NCBI RefSeq assembly: GCF_009877425.1
Contig: NZ_WXEY01000020.1
Coordinates: 1 to 64,000, forward strand
Direction: 5' to 3'
DNA length: 64,000 nt
Source: Heliomicrobium undosum
GTDB taxonomy: Bacteria > Bacillota > Desulfitobacteriia > Heliobacteriales > Heliobacteriaceae
This document shows positions 8,852 to 21,318 of the stretch, one piece after another. Under the pieces are notes generated by a model, which saw nothing but the letters and a program-made list of their open reading frames with translations, did not search any database and was not told the origin of the DNA. Each line of letters starts with the position of its first letter. Positions within the stretch are counted from its first letter, which is position 1. Made by a program: the position numbers and the translations under genes.

Positions 8852-9490
8852 ATGAAAAAATGGGTATCTCTCATCGCCCTCGGCGCCGTGCTGCTCATGA
8901 CTCCGGCAGCTTTTGCGGCAGAAGCCGCCGGCACGCCGCCTACGGCGTTCTCCGGCGAAGCCGAAGGGATCAACGCTCCCCAGACCAACGCTCCCCAAGT
9001 GAAAATGACGGCAGAACAACGCCAAGCCTGGAAAGAAGCGCTCACGCCGAAACTGGAACAGTTGAAAACCCTCAACCAGCAAATTCAGGACCTGCACGGA
9101 CAAATCAAGGGGCAACGGGAAAGCAACCAGTCGCTCCGCCAGTCCCTGAAGGGCAACCTGGCAAAAGAACAGGCGCAAGCGCTGCGGGCCTCCGTCCAGT
9201 CCAATGGGGAGGCGCAAAAAGCCCTTTCCAATGATCTCAAGCATTTGCACGAGCAGGTGAAAGCAGCCCAGGCCGCCCTGAAAGCCGCCCGCCAGTCCGG
9301 CGATCTCTCTGCTGCCTCTGCCGCCCTTGATCAAGTGATCAACCTGAAACAACAAATCCTCGGTAAAGCGCCTGAACTCTTGAAGGCAAAACAGGAACGT
9401 TACCAGATCCTGAACGGGGCGCAGATACAATCGGCCGCGCCAAATCCGTCTTCTTCCCTTGCTCCCCCTGCCGCCGCTTCAGCCCAGTAA
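8852..9490 (+). CDS. Secreted helical coiled-coil protein, Spy/CpxP-like in position
   Basis: A 212-residue exported protein with a standard signal peptide (MKKWVSLIALGAVLLMTPAAFA). The mature protein is almost entirely predicted helix, rich in Gln, Ala, Lys and Leu (residues 50-185), with an Ala/Pro/Ser tail. No enzyme motif is visible. It comes directly after the two-component operon on the same strand, with its own promoter and terminator. In enterobacteria small helical periplasmic proteins such as Spy and CpxP are outputs of envelope stress two-component systems; a similar role here is inferred from position and shape, not sequence identity. Start ATG is preceded by AAAGGAGG. It could also be a generic surface protein. 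Confidence 0.7.
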   Translation: MKKWVSLIALGAVLLMTPAAFAAEAAGTPPTAFSGEAEGINAPQTNAPQVKMTAEQRQAWKEALTPKLEQLKTLNQQIQDLHGQIKGQRESNQSLRQSLKGNLAKEQAQALRASVQSNGEAQKALSNDLKHLHEQVKAAQAALKAARQSGDLSAASAALDQVINLKQQILGKAPELLKAKQERYQILNGAQIQSAAPNPSSSLAPPAAASAQ

Positions 9491-9761
9491 GACTGCGACT
9501 GTTCACAACTCGGATGTCGCCCACCCCTTCGTAGCAGCCCCAAAAAACCCCGTCCGGTTCATTCAGCGCCGGACGGGGTTTTTGTTAAGACAGAATCTAT
9601 GTACTTGCGTAAGTTCAGACAAGAGGAATGCTTGGCCTGGCTGTCGAAAATAAGGAGATGAATCGACCACCACGGAAGCCATTGACACAAAGGAAACATC
9701 AAACCATCGCACATTCGTTGCAGTAAAAGGCTGCAACGGCCAAGTGCAAGGAGGTAGCCCG
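9491..9761. other. Intergenic region before the DsrE-like gene
   Basis: Holds the terminator at 9543-9585. A TTGACA at 9683 may be a -35 element, but no good -10 stands 16-18 bases after it. A short inverted repeat (TTGCAG/CTGCAA near 9719-9737) precedes the ribosome binding site. Nothing else is seen. Confidence 0.4.
9543..9585 (+). terminator. Terminator of the secreted coiled-coil gene
   Basis: Stem CCCCGTCCGG / CCGGACGGGG followed by TTTTTG; A-rich on the other side, so it could act in both directions. Confidence 0.85.
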
Positions 9762-10121
9762 ATGAATCCTAACGAAACAGCCCCCAGTCGCCTCGTCGTC
9801 CTCTGGACAAATGGGGATAAGGATGTCGCCGAAAAAATGGCCTTACTGTACACGCTCAATTCAAAATTGCGCGGGTGGTGGCCGGAAGTCACCCTGATTG
9901 TCTGGGGACCATCGACGAAACTGCTGAGCGAGTCCAAGGATCTGCAGGCATACCTGGCCAAGATCATCGAAGCAGGGGTGAACGTAGAAGCCTGCAAGGT
10001 CTGCACAGATATGTACGGCATCAGTGCGCAGTTGGAGGCCCTGGGCGTCGACGTGCGGCTGATGGGGCAGCCGCTCACGGAATACCTGAAAGACGGAAAC
10101 TGCCGGGTGATAACGGTCTAA
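9762..10121 (+). CDS. DsrE/DsrF-like family protein
   Basis: Small cytoplasmic protein of 119 residues with the DsrE-like fold pattern: VVLWTNGDKDVAEKMALLYTLNSK at the start, the strand VTLIVWGPSTKLL, then a short cysteine-containing segment VEACKVCTDMYGI and LEALGVDVRLMGQPLTEYLK. Members act in sulfur relay or are uncharacterised; the two cysteines of ACKVC sit where sulfur-carrying DsrE proteins have their reactive cysteine. The ATG at 9762 is chosen because AAGGAGG lies seven bases upstream; the frame is open a few codons further. No sulfur genes are nearby, so substrate and partner are unknown. Confidence 0.8.
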   Translation: MNPNETAPSRLVVLWTNGDKDVAEKMALLYTLNSKLRGWWPEVTLIVWGPSTKLLSESKDLQAYLAKIIEAGVNVEACKVCTDMYGISAQLEALGVDVRLMGQPLTEYLKDGNCRVITV

Positions 10122-10196
10122 CAGCGCCGGATCATTTACTGGCCCACGTTCATCATGAAGCGACCCTTTTACATGGAAATACATCACCGGTAAATC

Positions 10197-10245
10197 AAGG
10201 AACCGGCGACTGTCAGTAATTGCTGCCAGTTGCCGGTTCCTTTTT
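10197..10245. terminator. Bidirectional terminator between the DsrE-like gene and mutS2
   Basis: Stem AAGGAACCGGC / GCCGGTTCCTT with TTTTT on the plus strand. The minus strand has only TT after the stem, so it mainly serves the plus-strand gene, though both genes converge here. Confidence 0.75.
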
Positions 10246-12629
10246 CACCCCTTCAATTCCACCACAGTCACTCCGACGCCGCCTTCCCCGTGTTCGCCGC
10301 TGCGGAAGGACTTGACATAGCGGTGTTTTTGCAGGTAAGACCGGATGGCCGCCCGCAAGGCGCCCGTACCTTTGCCATGGATCAGGTTGACCGAGTCTAA
10401 CCCCGCCAGGTAGGCGTCGTCGAGGTATTTTTCCACGAGTTCGATGGCCTCGTCCGCCGTCGTCCCCCGGAAGTCCAACTCCCGCGACATCTCCCTAGCC
10501 TTGCCGCGGGCCATGGCCGCGTATTCCGTCTGGCCGATCTTGGGTTTATCCTCTTTCGTCCCCTGCAGTTCGGCGAGCTTGACGTTCAGTTTCAAGATCC
10601 CCGCCTGGATCTGCAACTCCCCTTGCGGGTTCGGGAGCGTGAGAACGGTGCCCTTCTGGTTGAGGCGCGGCACGAAGACAGTCTGCCCCACCTTCACCGA
10701 TTTCAACGCCATCGGTCCGGCGACGCCCTCCCGGGGCTCCCGTTCCTCGCCCAGTTTGTTCTGGATCTCCCGGAGGCGCTGGCGCTCGCTCTCGGCGCGG
10801 GCCATCTCCTCTTTCACAGGCGCCCGGTTCATGACCTCCCGGAGGGAGCGCACGATCTGGTCGCTCTCCTCCCTGGCCTTGCGGACGATCGCATAGGCTT
10901 CTTCACGGGCTTTTTCCAGGATGGCCGCCTCTTTTTCCCGAAAGGCCTGCTCCCGCTGTTCCAGTTTGCGCCGAAGCTCCTCCGCTTCGCGGCGCAGCCG
11001 CTCAGCCTCCTCCCGCTCCCGTTCCGCTGTAACCTGATTGGCCTCCAGGTGTTCGATCAGGTCGGCCACGTCCCGCTCCTCCTGGCTGAGGAGGGAACGG
11101 GAGCGCTTGACCACATCTTCGCGCAGGCCGAGACGCAGGGATATCTCAAAGGCGTTCGAGCGGCCCGGCCGGCCGATGAGCAACCGGTAGGTGGGACGCA
11201 GGGTCTCCACATCAAACTCGACGCTGGCGTTCTCGACACGGTTATGGCTGTAGGCAAAGGCCTTCAGTTCACTGTAATGGGTGGTGGCGATTGTCTTTGC
11301 CCCCCGCGCTAGCAGGTGCTCCATGATCGCCTGAGCCAGGGCAGCCCCCTCCGTCGGATCCGTCCCTGCGCCCAGTTCATCGAGGAGGACGAGGCTTGAC
11401 GGGCCGACCTCTTGTAGGATCCCGACGATGTTGGTCATGTGGGAGGAGAAGGTGCTCAGCGATTGTTCGATCGACTGCTCGTCACCGATGTCGACAAAGA
11501 TATGTTCGAAGAGTGACAGTTCTGTGTCCGCCTCTGCCGGCACGTGCAGGCCTGACTGGGCCATCAGCGTCAGGAGGCCGACCGTCTTCAGGGTGACCGT
11601 CTTGCCGCCGGTGTTCGGCCCGGTGATGACCAGCGTGTCGAAAGCATGTCCCAACTCGATGGTGACGGGAACTACTTTCCCAGCGATGAGGGGGTGGCGG
11701 CCCAGCCGGATCTTCAGTTTCCCCTGTGTGTTGACAGCCGGCTCGCCGGCGTCCATTTTCGCCGAGAGCTTGCCCTTGGCGAAAATGAAGTCAAGCCGCG
11801 CCAGCACCTCCAGGCTGACGCCGATATCCTCGGCGTCTCTGGCGACGAGCAGGGACAGATCGCGCAGGATGCGGACGATCTCTGTCCGCTCCGCCGCCTG
11901 GTTGCGCTTCAGTTCATTGTTCAGTTCCACCACGGCCATGGGCTCAATAAAAACGGTCGCCCCAGACGCCGATTGATCGTGGATCAGGCCGGGGATTTGG
12001 CTGCGGTATTCTGACCGGACAGGCACGACGTAGCGGTCGCCCCGGACAGTGACGAGGGCGTCCTGCAGGTACTTCTGGGTGTCGGGGTTGCGGATCAGGG
12101 CGTCTAACTTCTCGCGGACGCGGTTTTGAATGGTCTTCATGGTCCGGCGGATTTTGAGCAGTTCCGGCGAGGCATCATCAGCTACCTCGCCCTCGCCGAC
12201 GATGCAGCGATCAATTTCTGTCTCTGCTTCCCGGTACACACCCAGACCCTCGGCCAGGGCCGTCAGGATAGGGGCGCTTTTTTTGTCGTCGCCTTTTTTC
12301 TCGTCGCCGAGCAGGAAGACGCGGACCTGGCGGGAGATGCGCAGCGCTGACGCCACCTGCTGTAACTCCGATGCCTCCAGGATGCCGCCGACAGCGGTTT
12401 TGCGGAGGTAGGGACGGATATCGTGAAAGGCAGCCAGAGGGATATTGGGACGGAGGCGTAGGACTTCCTTCGCCTCTGTCGTCTCGCTGAGTCCCTCCTG
12501 AACCTGCCAGAGCTTCCCTTTGGGCCGGAGCGCCAGGGCCATCTCTTTTCCCATCTCGGAGACACAGTGATGGGCCAGGCGTTCCAGGATGCGGTCGTAT
12601 TCCAGTTTGCGCAGGGTGCGTTCGTTCAA
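10245..12629 (-). CDS. mutS2: Endonuclease MutS2
   Basis: MutS2 of 794 residues, a DNA- and ribosome-acting ATPase that suppresses homologous recombination and, in Bacillus, also rescues collided ribosomes. The ATPase core has Walker A GPNTGGKTVTLKT and Walker B LVLLDELGAGTDPTEG. A long charged coiled coil (about 520-640) follows, and the protein ends in a Smr nuclease domain with LDFRGTTADEAIE and IHGKGTGALR. The mismatch-recognition domain I of MutS is absent, as expected. The frame extends to 12707, but MutS2 proteins begin with NERTLRKLEYDRI; the TTG at 12629 directly precedes this and has GGGAG in front. The U32-family gene lies upstream on the same strand with a 295-base gap holding a dispersed repeat. 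Confidence 0.93.
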   Translation of the reverse strand: MNERTLRKLEYDRILERLAHHCVSEMGKEMALALRPKGKLWQVQEGLSETTEAKEVLRLRPNIPLAAFHDIRPYLRKTAVGGILEASELQQVASALRISRQVRVFLLGDEKKGDDKKSAPILTALAEGLGVYREAETEIDRCIVGEGEVADDASPELLKIRRTMKTIQNRVREKLDALIRNPDTQKYLQDALVTVRGDRYVVPVRSEYRSQIPGLIHDQSASGATVFIEPMAVVELNNELKRNQAAERTEIVRILRDLSLLVARDAEDIGVSLEVLARLDFIFAKGKLSAKMDAGEPAVNTQGKLKIRLGRHPLIAGKVVPVTIELGHAFDTLVITGPNTGGKTVTLKTVGLLTLMAQSGLHVPAEADTELSLFEHIFVDIGDEQSIEQSLSTFSSHMTNIVGILQEVGPSSLVLLDELGAGTDPTEGAALAQAIMEHLLARGAKTIATTHYSELKAFAYSHNRVENASVEFDVETLRPTYRLLIGRPGRSNAFEISLRLGLREDVVKRSRSLLSQEERDVADLIEHLEANQVTAEREREEAERLRREAEELRRKLEQREQAFREKEAAILEKAREEAYAIVRKAREESDQIVRSLREVMNRAPVKEEMARAESERQRLREIQNKLGEEREPREGVAGPMALKSVKVGQTVFVPRLNQKGTVLTLPNPQGELQIQAGILKLNVKLAELQGTKEDKPKIGQTEYAAMARGKAREMSRELDFRGTTADEAIELVEKYLDDAYLAGLDSVNLIHGKGTGALRAAIRSYLQKHRYVKSFRSGEHGEGGVGVTVVELKG

Positions 12630-12924
12630 GTTGATCTCCCTTTCCGTTTGTGGGGGCTTAGACTGCCGGTAACCTGTAGGTACCCTAACCTCTGGGCTTT
12701 TCTGCATGTGAACCGTGGCGCGCTATTCCGCTTCGCGACCTACGCTCATCACGCCGCTCCGCCCAAAACGCTCACTCCGCCAATACGCCCCAGTTCTCAC
12801 TTGGCGCTCCGTAAGACCTGATGATTAAGGCCTAACACTTAAAAGCTGCCACTTAGAAACCTTGCACAAAAGGCCTTGCGTTTCTACTCAAATCCGCTTT
12901 CCACCCCAGGAGAACTTCTGCTTC
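12630..12924. other. Gap between the U32-family gene and mutS2
   Basis: No gene is supported. It holds repeat copy A (12691-12794); the rest is AT-richer with no clear promoter or terminator. Confidence 0.5.
12691..12794. repeat. Dispersed GC-rich repeat, copy A
   Basis: About 100 bases similar to 28316-28417 in the same orientation. Shared blocks in order are TTTCTGCATGT, TGGCGCGCT, CGCTTCGC, CGCCGCTCCGC, CAAAACGCTCACT and CCCAG. It lies in a minus-strand operon just upstream of mutS2. No coding frame or transposase is seen, so it is probably a non-autonomous intergenic repeat. Confidence 0.7.
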
Positions 12925-15513
12925 CTACTCAACCCCTCGAAACATATGTCCCTTCGTGTACCCCGCCGGATGAACCTGCTCTAGTTCGGCGCGCCATTCT
13001 CTGACGCGGCCTTTGTCCCACCGTCCGGTAGCGGCAGCCTGGATGGCTTTCCGATAAATCGGAAGCACGGACTTCAACCAGCCGGCGTTCTCGGTGCGCC
13101 CTTCAACGCGCAGCCGTTTAAAACCGAGGGAAAGCAGATCGGGGAGGTTCTCCAGCAGGGAGAGGTCTTTGGGGTTCATCACATGCATTCGACAGAAGGC
13201 GTCCGTATAGAGGGGGAACCGGAAGTTTAACCGGTCTTGCAGGTACAGTTCCCGGTGACGGCGGCAGGCGTTGTCACAGGGCTTATCCAACGTCCGTCCC
13301 CCGAGCAGCGCGCCGGTGGCGCAGTATTCGCTCACCATCATCGGCAGGGATCCGTGGACGACAATTTCGGCCTGAGACGGGTGGACGCTGGCGCGGGTCA
13401 GGCCATGCCGGGACAGCGCCTTCAGTTGCGCCAGGGAGAGTTCCGGACTGACGGTACATTCGGCAACCCCCAATTCTGCAAGAAATTGCGCCGCCTGGCC
13501 GTTAAACACCCACAAGGGAAAATCGGCGCGCACCTTCACGCCTTCCAGTTCCCGGAGCCCTTCCAAAAAGCCCAGGTTGGCGATGAGAAACTGCCTCGCC
13601 CCTGCCTCATGCCAGCGCCGGATGCTGTCCGCAACATTCGAACGCTGTTCGGGCCGGAACAGGCGCGGCAAAGCGATGGCGGTAGAAACCCCCGCCTCGC
13701 GGCAAAGCTTCAACGCCGCCGCTTCATCGCCGGAGCGGAAGGGTTCCCCGTGGCGGTAACCCTCCACGCTCAACAGCACCTCATCGATTCCGGCGGACAA
13801 TGCTGTTTTCAATGCAGTCATACCTTCGACGGCAGCGACGAGCAAGGGCGTTGCATGACGCTTCGCCGCAAAATCGCTCCGGCCGGCAGACCGACCAGCG
13901 AGCCCCAATTCCCCGAGAGCCTGCCGCCAGCGGGCCTCATCGATGGGCGGTCTCTGCATCCCGGCGCTCCGCAGTGACTCCAGTTCCTCAATCGCCTGAC
14001 GGCGGGCTTCATTCAGTTGACTCAAGGGAATCATGGCCTTGCCGTCGCCTTCGATTGTCAACCCGTCGAGGCGAAAGGGCGTGTTACCGAGGCGGCCCAA
14101 CTGCTCTTGCAGCACCGCTTCCGTCAGCGGCCGCTTCACCGCCTCCTGGGCCGGCTCGGCGCTGCTTCCCCGTCCGCTGCGACCCTCGGCGTCCCGGAAT
14201 TCGACCGTTACCGGTTCACCTACATAGGCGCGCACATGAGCCGTAAGGGGAAATCGGCGCTCATCGCCCGGTCGCTGGTAGGATTCGCGGGCGCGCGCCT
14301 CCAGCGCCTCATCATGGATCTTGAAAATCCGATCGCCAGGGCGCAGGTTCCCACGCCACTCGACAAAGGCCTCCTCGCCCGGCAACGCTTGTTCTTGCGT
14401 CTCGCCAGCTACCCAGAGCCGCTGCACCTTCACGGCTGTCCGGCCGCCACGGGTCACCCATGCCTCGATCTCATCGCCGACGCCAAGGGGTTCTTCAAGA
14501 TCGATCGAGACCTGGCCCCGACGCGAATCAGCAGATGTCACGCGCCCCAGAAAGAGCCCCCGGTTGTTGGGCCGCTTGTAACTCATCAGTTCCCTGCCAG
14601 GGTTCCCCCGCAGGTAGGCGGCGGAAAAATCACGGTTGAAGATCTGCCGCAGCGCCCGCTCCGCGTCAGCCGCCTGCCCCGGCAACGCCTCCCGATCAGG
14701 GGCCAGGCGATCCAGCGCCTCCCGGTACTGACGAACAGCGGTCGCCACATACTCCGGCCGTTTCATGCGCCCTTCGATCTTCAGGGAACGGACGCCCGCC
14801 TGGACCAGTTCGGGAAGGAGATCCAAGGTCATGATGTCGCGAGGGCTCAACAGATGCTGCCCCACTTTTTGCCGGTCTACCAGTTCCCGCCCTGCGTCAT
14901 CGACGAGGCCGTAGCCGAGACGGCAGGGCTGGGCGCAACGGCCGCGATTGCCGCTGCGGCCGCCGATCAAGCTGGACATGAGGCACTGCCCGGAGTAGCC
15001 GATACAAAGCGCCCCATGGACAAAGACCTCCACCTCGGCGCCCGATTCCTTTGCCACCTGCGCGATGTCGTCCAAGGTCAGTTCCCGCGCCAGGACGACG
15101 CGGTTCACCCCTTGCGCCGCCAGGAGGCGCGCCCCTTCCACATTGCTGGTCGTCATCTGTGTGCTGGCGTGAATCTCCCAATCAGGCAGCAGGCGGCGGA
15201 TCACGCGAAGGGCGCCCATGTCCTGGACGATGACGGCGTCAACGCCGGCTTCATAGAGATCCCCGATATACTCCGGCAACGCATCAAGCTCTTCATCGTC
15301 GAGCAGGGTGTTGACGGTCACATAGATGCGCACATTCCTCCGGTGGCTGTAGGCGACCGCCTCTCGAAGTTCTTCCATGTCAAAATTTGACGCATACTGG
15401 CGAGCGCCAAAACGCTTGCCGCCCAGATATACGGCATCGGCGCCGTTTTCCACGGCAGCCCGCAATGCCTCCATCGAGCCGGCCGGCGCTAATAACTCAG
15501 GTAACTGTTTCAA
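12925..15513 (-). CDS. U32-family peptidase/RNA hydroxylase-like protein (long form, DUF3656)
   Basis: An 862-residue U32-family protein. It starts with the family pattern LPELLAPAGSMEALRAAVENGADAVYLGG and holds the U32 signature region EVFVHGALCIGYSGQC with the cysteine cluster GNRGRCAQPCR. A central DUF3656-type region (about 400-510) is followed by a second U32-like half ending in HRELYLQDRLNFRFPLYTDAFCRMHVMN. The long two-part form matches the group that includes Escherichia coli RlhA, which hydroxylates a cytidine of 23S rRNA; other members were called collagenase-like peptidases. An RNA-modifying role is therefore likelier than proteolysis, but I cannot tell which. It is probably cotranscribed with mutS2. 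Confidence 0.88.
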   Translation of the reverse strand: MKQLPELLAPAGSMEALRAAVENGADAVYLGGKRFGARQYASNFDMEELREAVAYSHRRNVRIYVTVNTLLDDEELDALPEYIGDLYEAGVDAVIVQDMGALRVIRRLLPDWEIHASTQMTTSNVEGARLLAAQGVNRVVLARELTLDDIAQVAKESGAEVEVFVHGALCIGYSGQCLMSSLIGGRSGNRGRCAQPCRLGYGLVDDAGRELVDRQKVGQHLLSPRDIMTLDLLPELVQAGVRSLKIEGRMKRPEYVATAVRQYREALDRLAPDREALPGQAADAERALRQIFNRDFSAAYLRGNPGRELMSYKRPNNRGLFLGRVTSADSRRGQVSIDLEEPLGVGDEIEAWVTRGGRTAVKVQRLWVAGETQEQALPGEEAFVEWRGNLRPGDRIFKIHDEALEARARESYQRPGDERRFPLTAHVRAYVGEPVTVEFRDAEGRSGRGSSAEPAQEAVKRPLTEAVLQEQLGRLGNTPFRLDGLTIEGDGKAMIPLSQLNEARRQAIEELESLRSAGMQRPPIDEARWRQALGELGLAGRSAGRSDFAAKRHATPLLVAAVEGMTALKTALSAGIDEVLLSVEGYRHGEPFRSGDEAAALKLCREAGVSTAIALPRLFRPEQRSNVADSIRRWHEAGARQFLIANLGFLEGLRELEGVKVRADFPLWVFNGQAAQFLAELGVAECTVSPELSLAQLKALSRHGLTRASVHPSQAEIVVHGSLPMMVSEYCATGALLGGRTLDKPCDNACRRHRELYLQDRLNFRFPLYTDAFCRMHVMNPKDLSLLENLPDLLSLGFKRLRVEGRTENAGWLKSVLPIYRKAIQAAATGRWDKGRVREWRAELEQVHPAGYTKGHMFRGVE

Positions 15514-15545
15514 CAGGCAACCTCCACATCATTTCTCTTCCTTCT

Positions 15546-15566
15546 AGTATAACCTGTTAGAACAGG
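15546..15566 (-). promoter_or_regulatory. Putative -10 element and operator of the U32-family gene
   Basis: Minus-strand TATACT (15551-15546), immediately preceded by the perfect inverted repeat CCTGTT-AG-AACAGG (15553-15566), which would fill the spacer. No good -35 is seen. A repressor site is possible. Confidence 0.35.
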
Positions 15567-15781
15567 AATGGGGGATAAAAAGGTTCCCTTCGCTGGTAAA
15601 AGGGAAAACATCGCCGGTTATCCTGACGCTCCTCGGTCTATTTTTCATTTTGCTATATTTTTGATACATGTTAGAGGATTTCCTAATGTAGAAAAAGAAT
15701 AAAGGATCATGCCGGTTGTCTCGAAAATAAAGACGATGCTTTGGTCAATGGCAGCAACGGGACGATTGTCACTAAAAGAAG
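15567..15781. other. AT-rich region upstream of the hybrid kinase
   Basis: Upstream region of the hybrid kinase gene, notably AT-rich around 15640-15710. No convincing promoter pair, riboswitch or gene could be identified. Confidence 0.35.
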
Positions 15782-19702
<3,921 letters not shown>

Positions 19703-19762
19703 CAAAACGGTCATGGCCCGCCGGTTCGCAGGTCGATGATTGTATGTTTTTCATAATAAGAG

Positions 19763-19796
19763 AAGCGATCCTCCGCTGTGGGGGACCGCTTTTTTA
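19763..19796 (+). terminator. Terminator of the hybrid kinase gene
   Basis: Stem AGCGATCCTCC / GGGGGACCGCT followed by TTTTTT. Confidence 0.8.
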
Positions 19797-19824
19797 AAAA
19801 AATATAAAGAAACACCCAATAACA

Positions 19825-19866
19825 ATTACTGTTATTATTGTAATCAGGTTTATTCTCGATTATAAT
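19825..19866 (+). promoter_or_regulatory. Promoter and possible operator of cydAB
   Basis: -35 TTGTAA (19838-19843) and -10 TATAAT (19861-19866) with a 17-base spacer. The inverted repeat ATTAC-(10)-GTAAT (19825-19844) overlaps the -35. Such a site suits a redox or oxygen repressor (Rex is a known regulator of cyd genes), but the sequence is not a clear match to any consensus I know. Confidence 0.45.
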
Positions 19867-19962
19867 TGTCTTTGCAAAGCACAAGATTCAGAATTCTCCT
19901 CCGAAAACAAGGAATCCCGACATCATCGCCGCGCAAAAAGAGATGAAAAGGAGGTTGTCTGG

Positions 19963-21318
19963 ATGGACGTGGTTCTGTTATCGCGGATCCAATTCGCCGT
20001 CACGGCGGGGTTTCACTTCATCTTCCCCCCCCTGACCATCGGCCTGGCCTGGCTCATCGTCCTCATGCAGACCCGCTACCTGCAAACGGGAGAGGAACTG
20101 TACCAGAAGATGTCCCGCTTCTGGCTCAAGATCTTCGCCATCAGCTTCGTCGTCGGCGTGGCCACCGGCATCACCATGGAGTTTCAGTTCGGCACCAACT
20201 GGTCTGAGTACTCCCGCTTCGTGGGAGACATCTTCGGCGGTCCCCTGGCAGCGGAAGCCATCTTTGCCTTCTTTCTTGAATCGGCCTTCATGGGCGTCCT
20301 GATCTGGGGCGCCGACCGTGTCTCCAAAAAAGTCTACTGGTTCTCCTCCCTGATGGTCGCTGTCGGCTCCACCCTTTCAGCGCTCTGGATCATCATCGCT
20401 AACTCGTGGCAGCAGACGCCGGCCGGGTACCACATCGTCAACGGCCGCGCCGAACTGATCGACTTCAAGGCTGCCCTGTTGAACGCCTCTACGGTCCCCC
20501 GCTATCTGCACACCGTCGACGGCGCATTGGTCACGGGCGCCTTTTTCGTCATGGGCATCTCCGCCTGGTACCTGCTGCGCCGACGGGAAGTCGCCTTCGC
20601 CAAAAAGTCGATGAAATACGCCCTCTTCCTAGCCCTTGTTGCGTCGCTGGCCCAGATCCCCATCGGGCACATGCACGCCGTTCAGGTCGCCCAAACCCAA
20701 CCGGAAAAACTGGCCGCCATCGAAGGCCTCTTTGAAACGGAAAAGGGAGCCCCTCTGCTCCTCTTCGGCATCCCCGATGAGAAAGCCGGCGTGACCCACT
20801 TCAAGATCGGCATCCCCAAGGCGCTCAGCCTGCTGGCCACCGACGACCCCAACGGGGAAGTCAAAGGCCTAAACGCCTTCCCGAAAGAGGAACGCCCCCC
20901 CGTCTTCCTACCCTTCGTCACCTTCCACCTGATGGTGGCCCTGGGAACCTTGTTCATCCTCTTCTCCATCTGGGGCATCTGGCTCATGCGCAAAGGGACG
21001 CTGCAGGACAACCGCCTGTTCCTCAAGCTGGCCCTCTGGTCGATCCCGCTCCCCTTCATCGCCAACGAGGTCGGCTGGATCGCCGCAGAGGTGGGCCGCC
21101 AGCCCTGGATCGTCTACAAGCTCCTGCTGACAGTGGACGGCATCTCCTACACCGTGCCGGCCTGGCAGATCCTCGCCTCGATCATCCTCTTCGTCCTCAT
21201 CTACAGCCTTCTCTTTGTCGTCTGGTTCTACCTGTTGCGCAAAAAACTGGAGGCCGGTCCTGAGGCATTCGATACAGGCAAAGGCGTTGCCAAGTCTGGA
21301 ACGGGGGTGGGCCTATGA
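19963..21318 (+). CDS. cydA: Cytochrome bd ubiquinol/menaquinol oxidase subunit I
   Basis: Membrane subunit of the bd-type quinol oxidase, reducing oxygen to water with electrons from quinol. At 451 residues it has the short Q-loop length typical of Gram-positive CydA. His18 (GFHFIFPP) and His183 (YLHTVDGALV) match the haem-ligand positions of the family, and GRQPW is intact in GWIAAEVGRQPWIVYKLLLT. Nine or so hydrophobic helices are visible. Start ATG follows AAAGGAGG. It overlaps cydB by four bases. cydDC, needed for assembly in many bacteria, is not next to it. In an anaerobe this oxidase probably serves oxygen detoxification. Confidence 0.95.
   Translation: MDVVLLSRIQFAVTAGFHFIFPPLTIGLAWLIVLMQTRYLQTGEELYQKMSRFWLKIFAISFVVGVATGITMEFQFGTNWSEYSRFVGDIFGGPLAAEAIFAFFLESAFMGVLIWGADRVSKKVYWFSSLMVAVGSTLSALWIIIANSWQQTPAGYHIVNGRAELIDFKAALLNASTVPRYLHTVDGALVTGAFFVMGISAWYLLRRREVAFAKKSMKYALFLALVASLAQIPIGHMHAVQVAQTQPEKLAAIEGLFETEKGAPLLLFGIPDEKAGVTHFKIGIPKALSLLATDDPNGEVKGLNAFPKEERPPVFLPFVTFHLMVALGTLFILFSIWGIWLMRKGTLQDNRLFLKLALWSIPLPFIANEVGWIAAEVGRQPWIVYKLLLTVDGISYTVPAWQILASIILFVLIYSLLFVVWFYLLRKKLEAGPEAFDTGKGVAKSGTGVGL

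Noticed and set aside
19825-19866. PerR or Fur box upstream of cydA
   Set aside because: Only half of the TTATAAT-N-ATTATAA type consensus is present, and it coincides with the -10 element.
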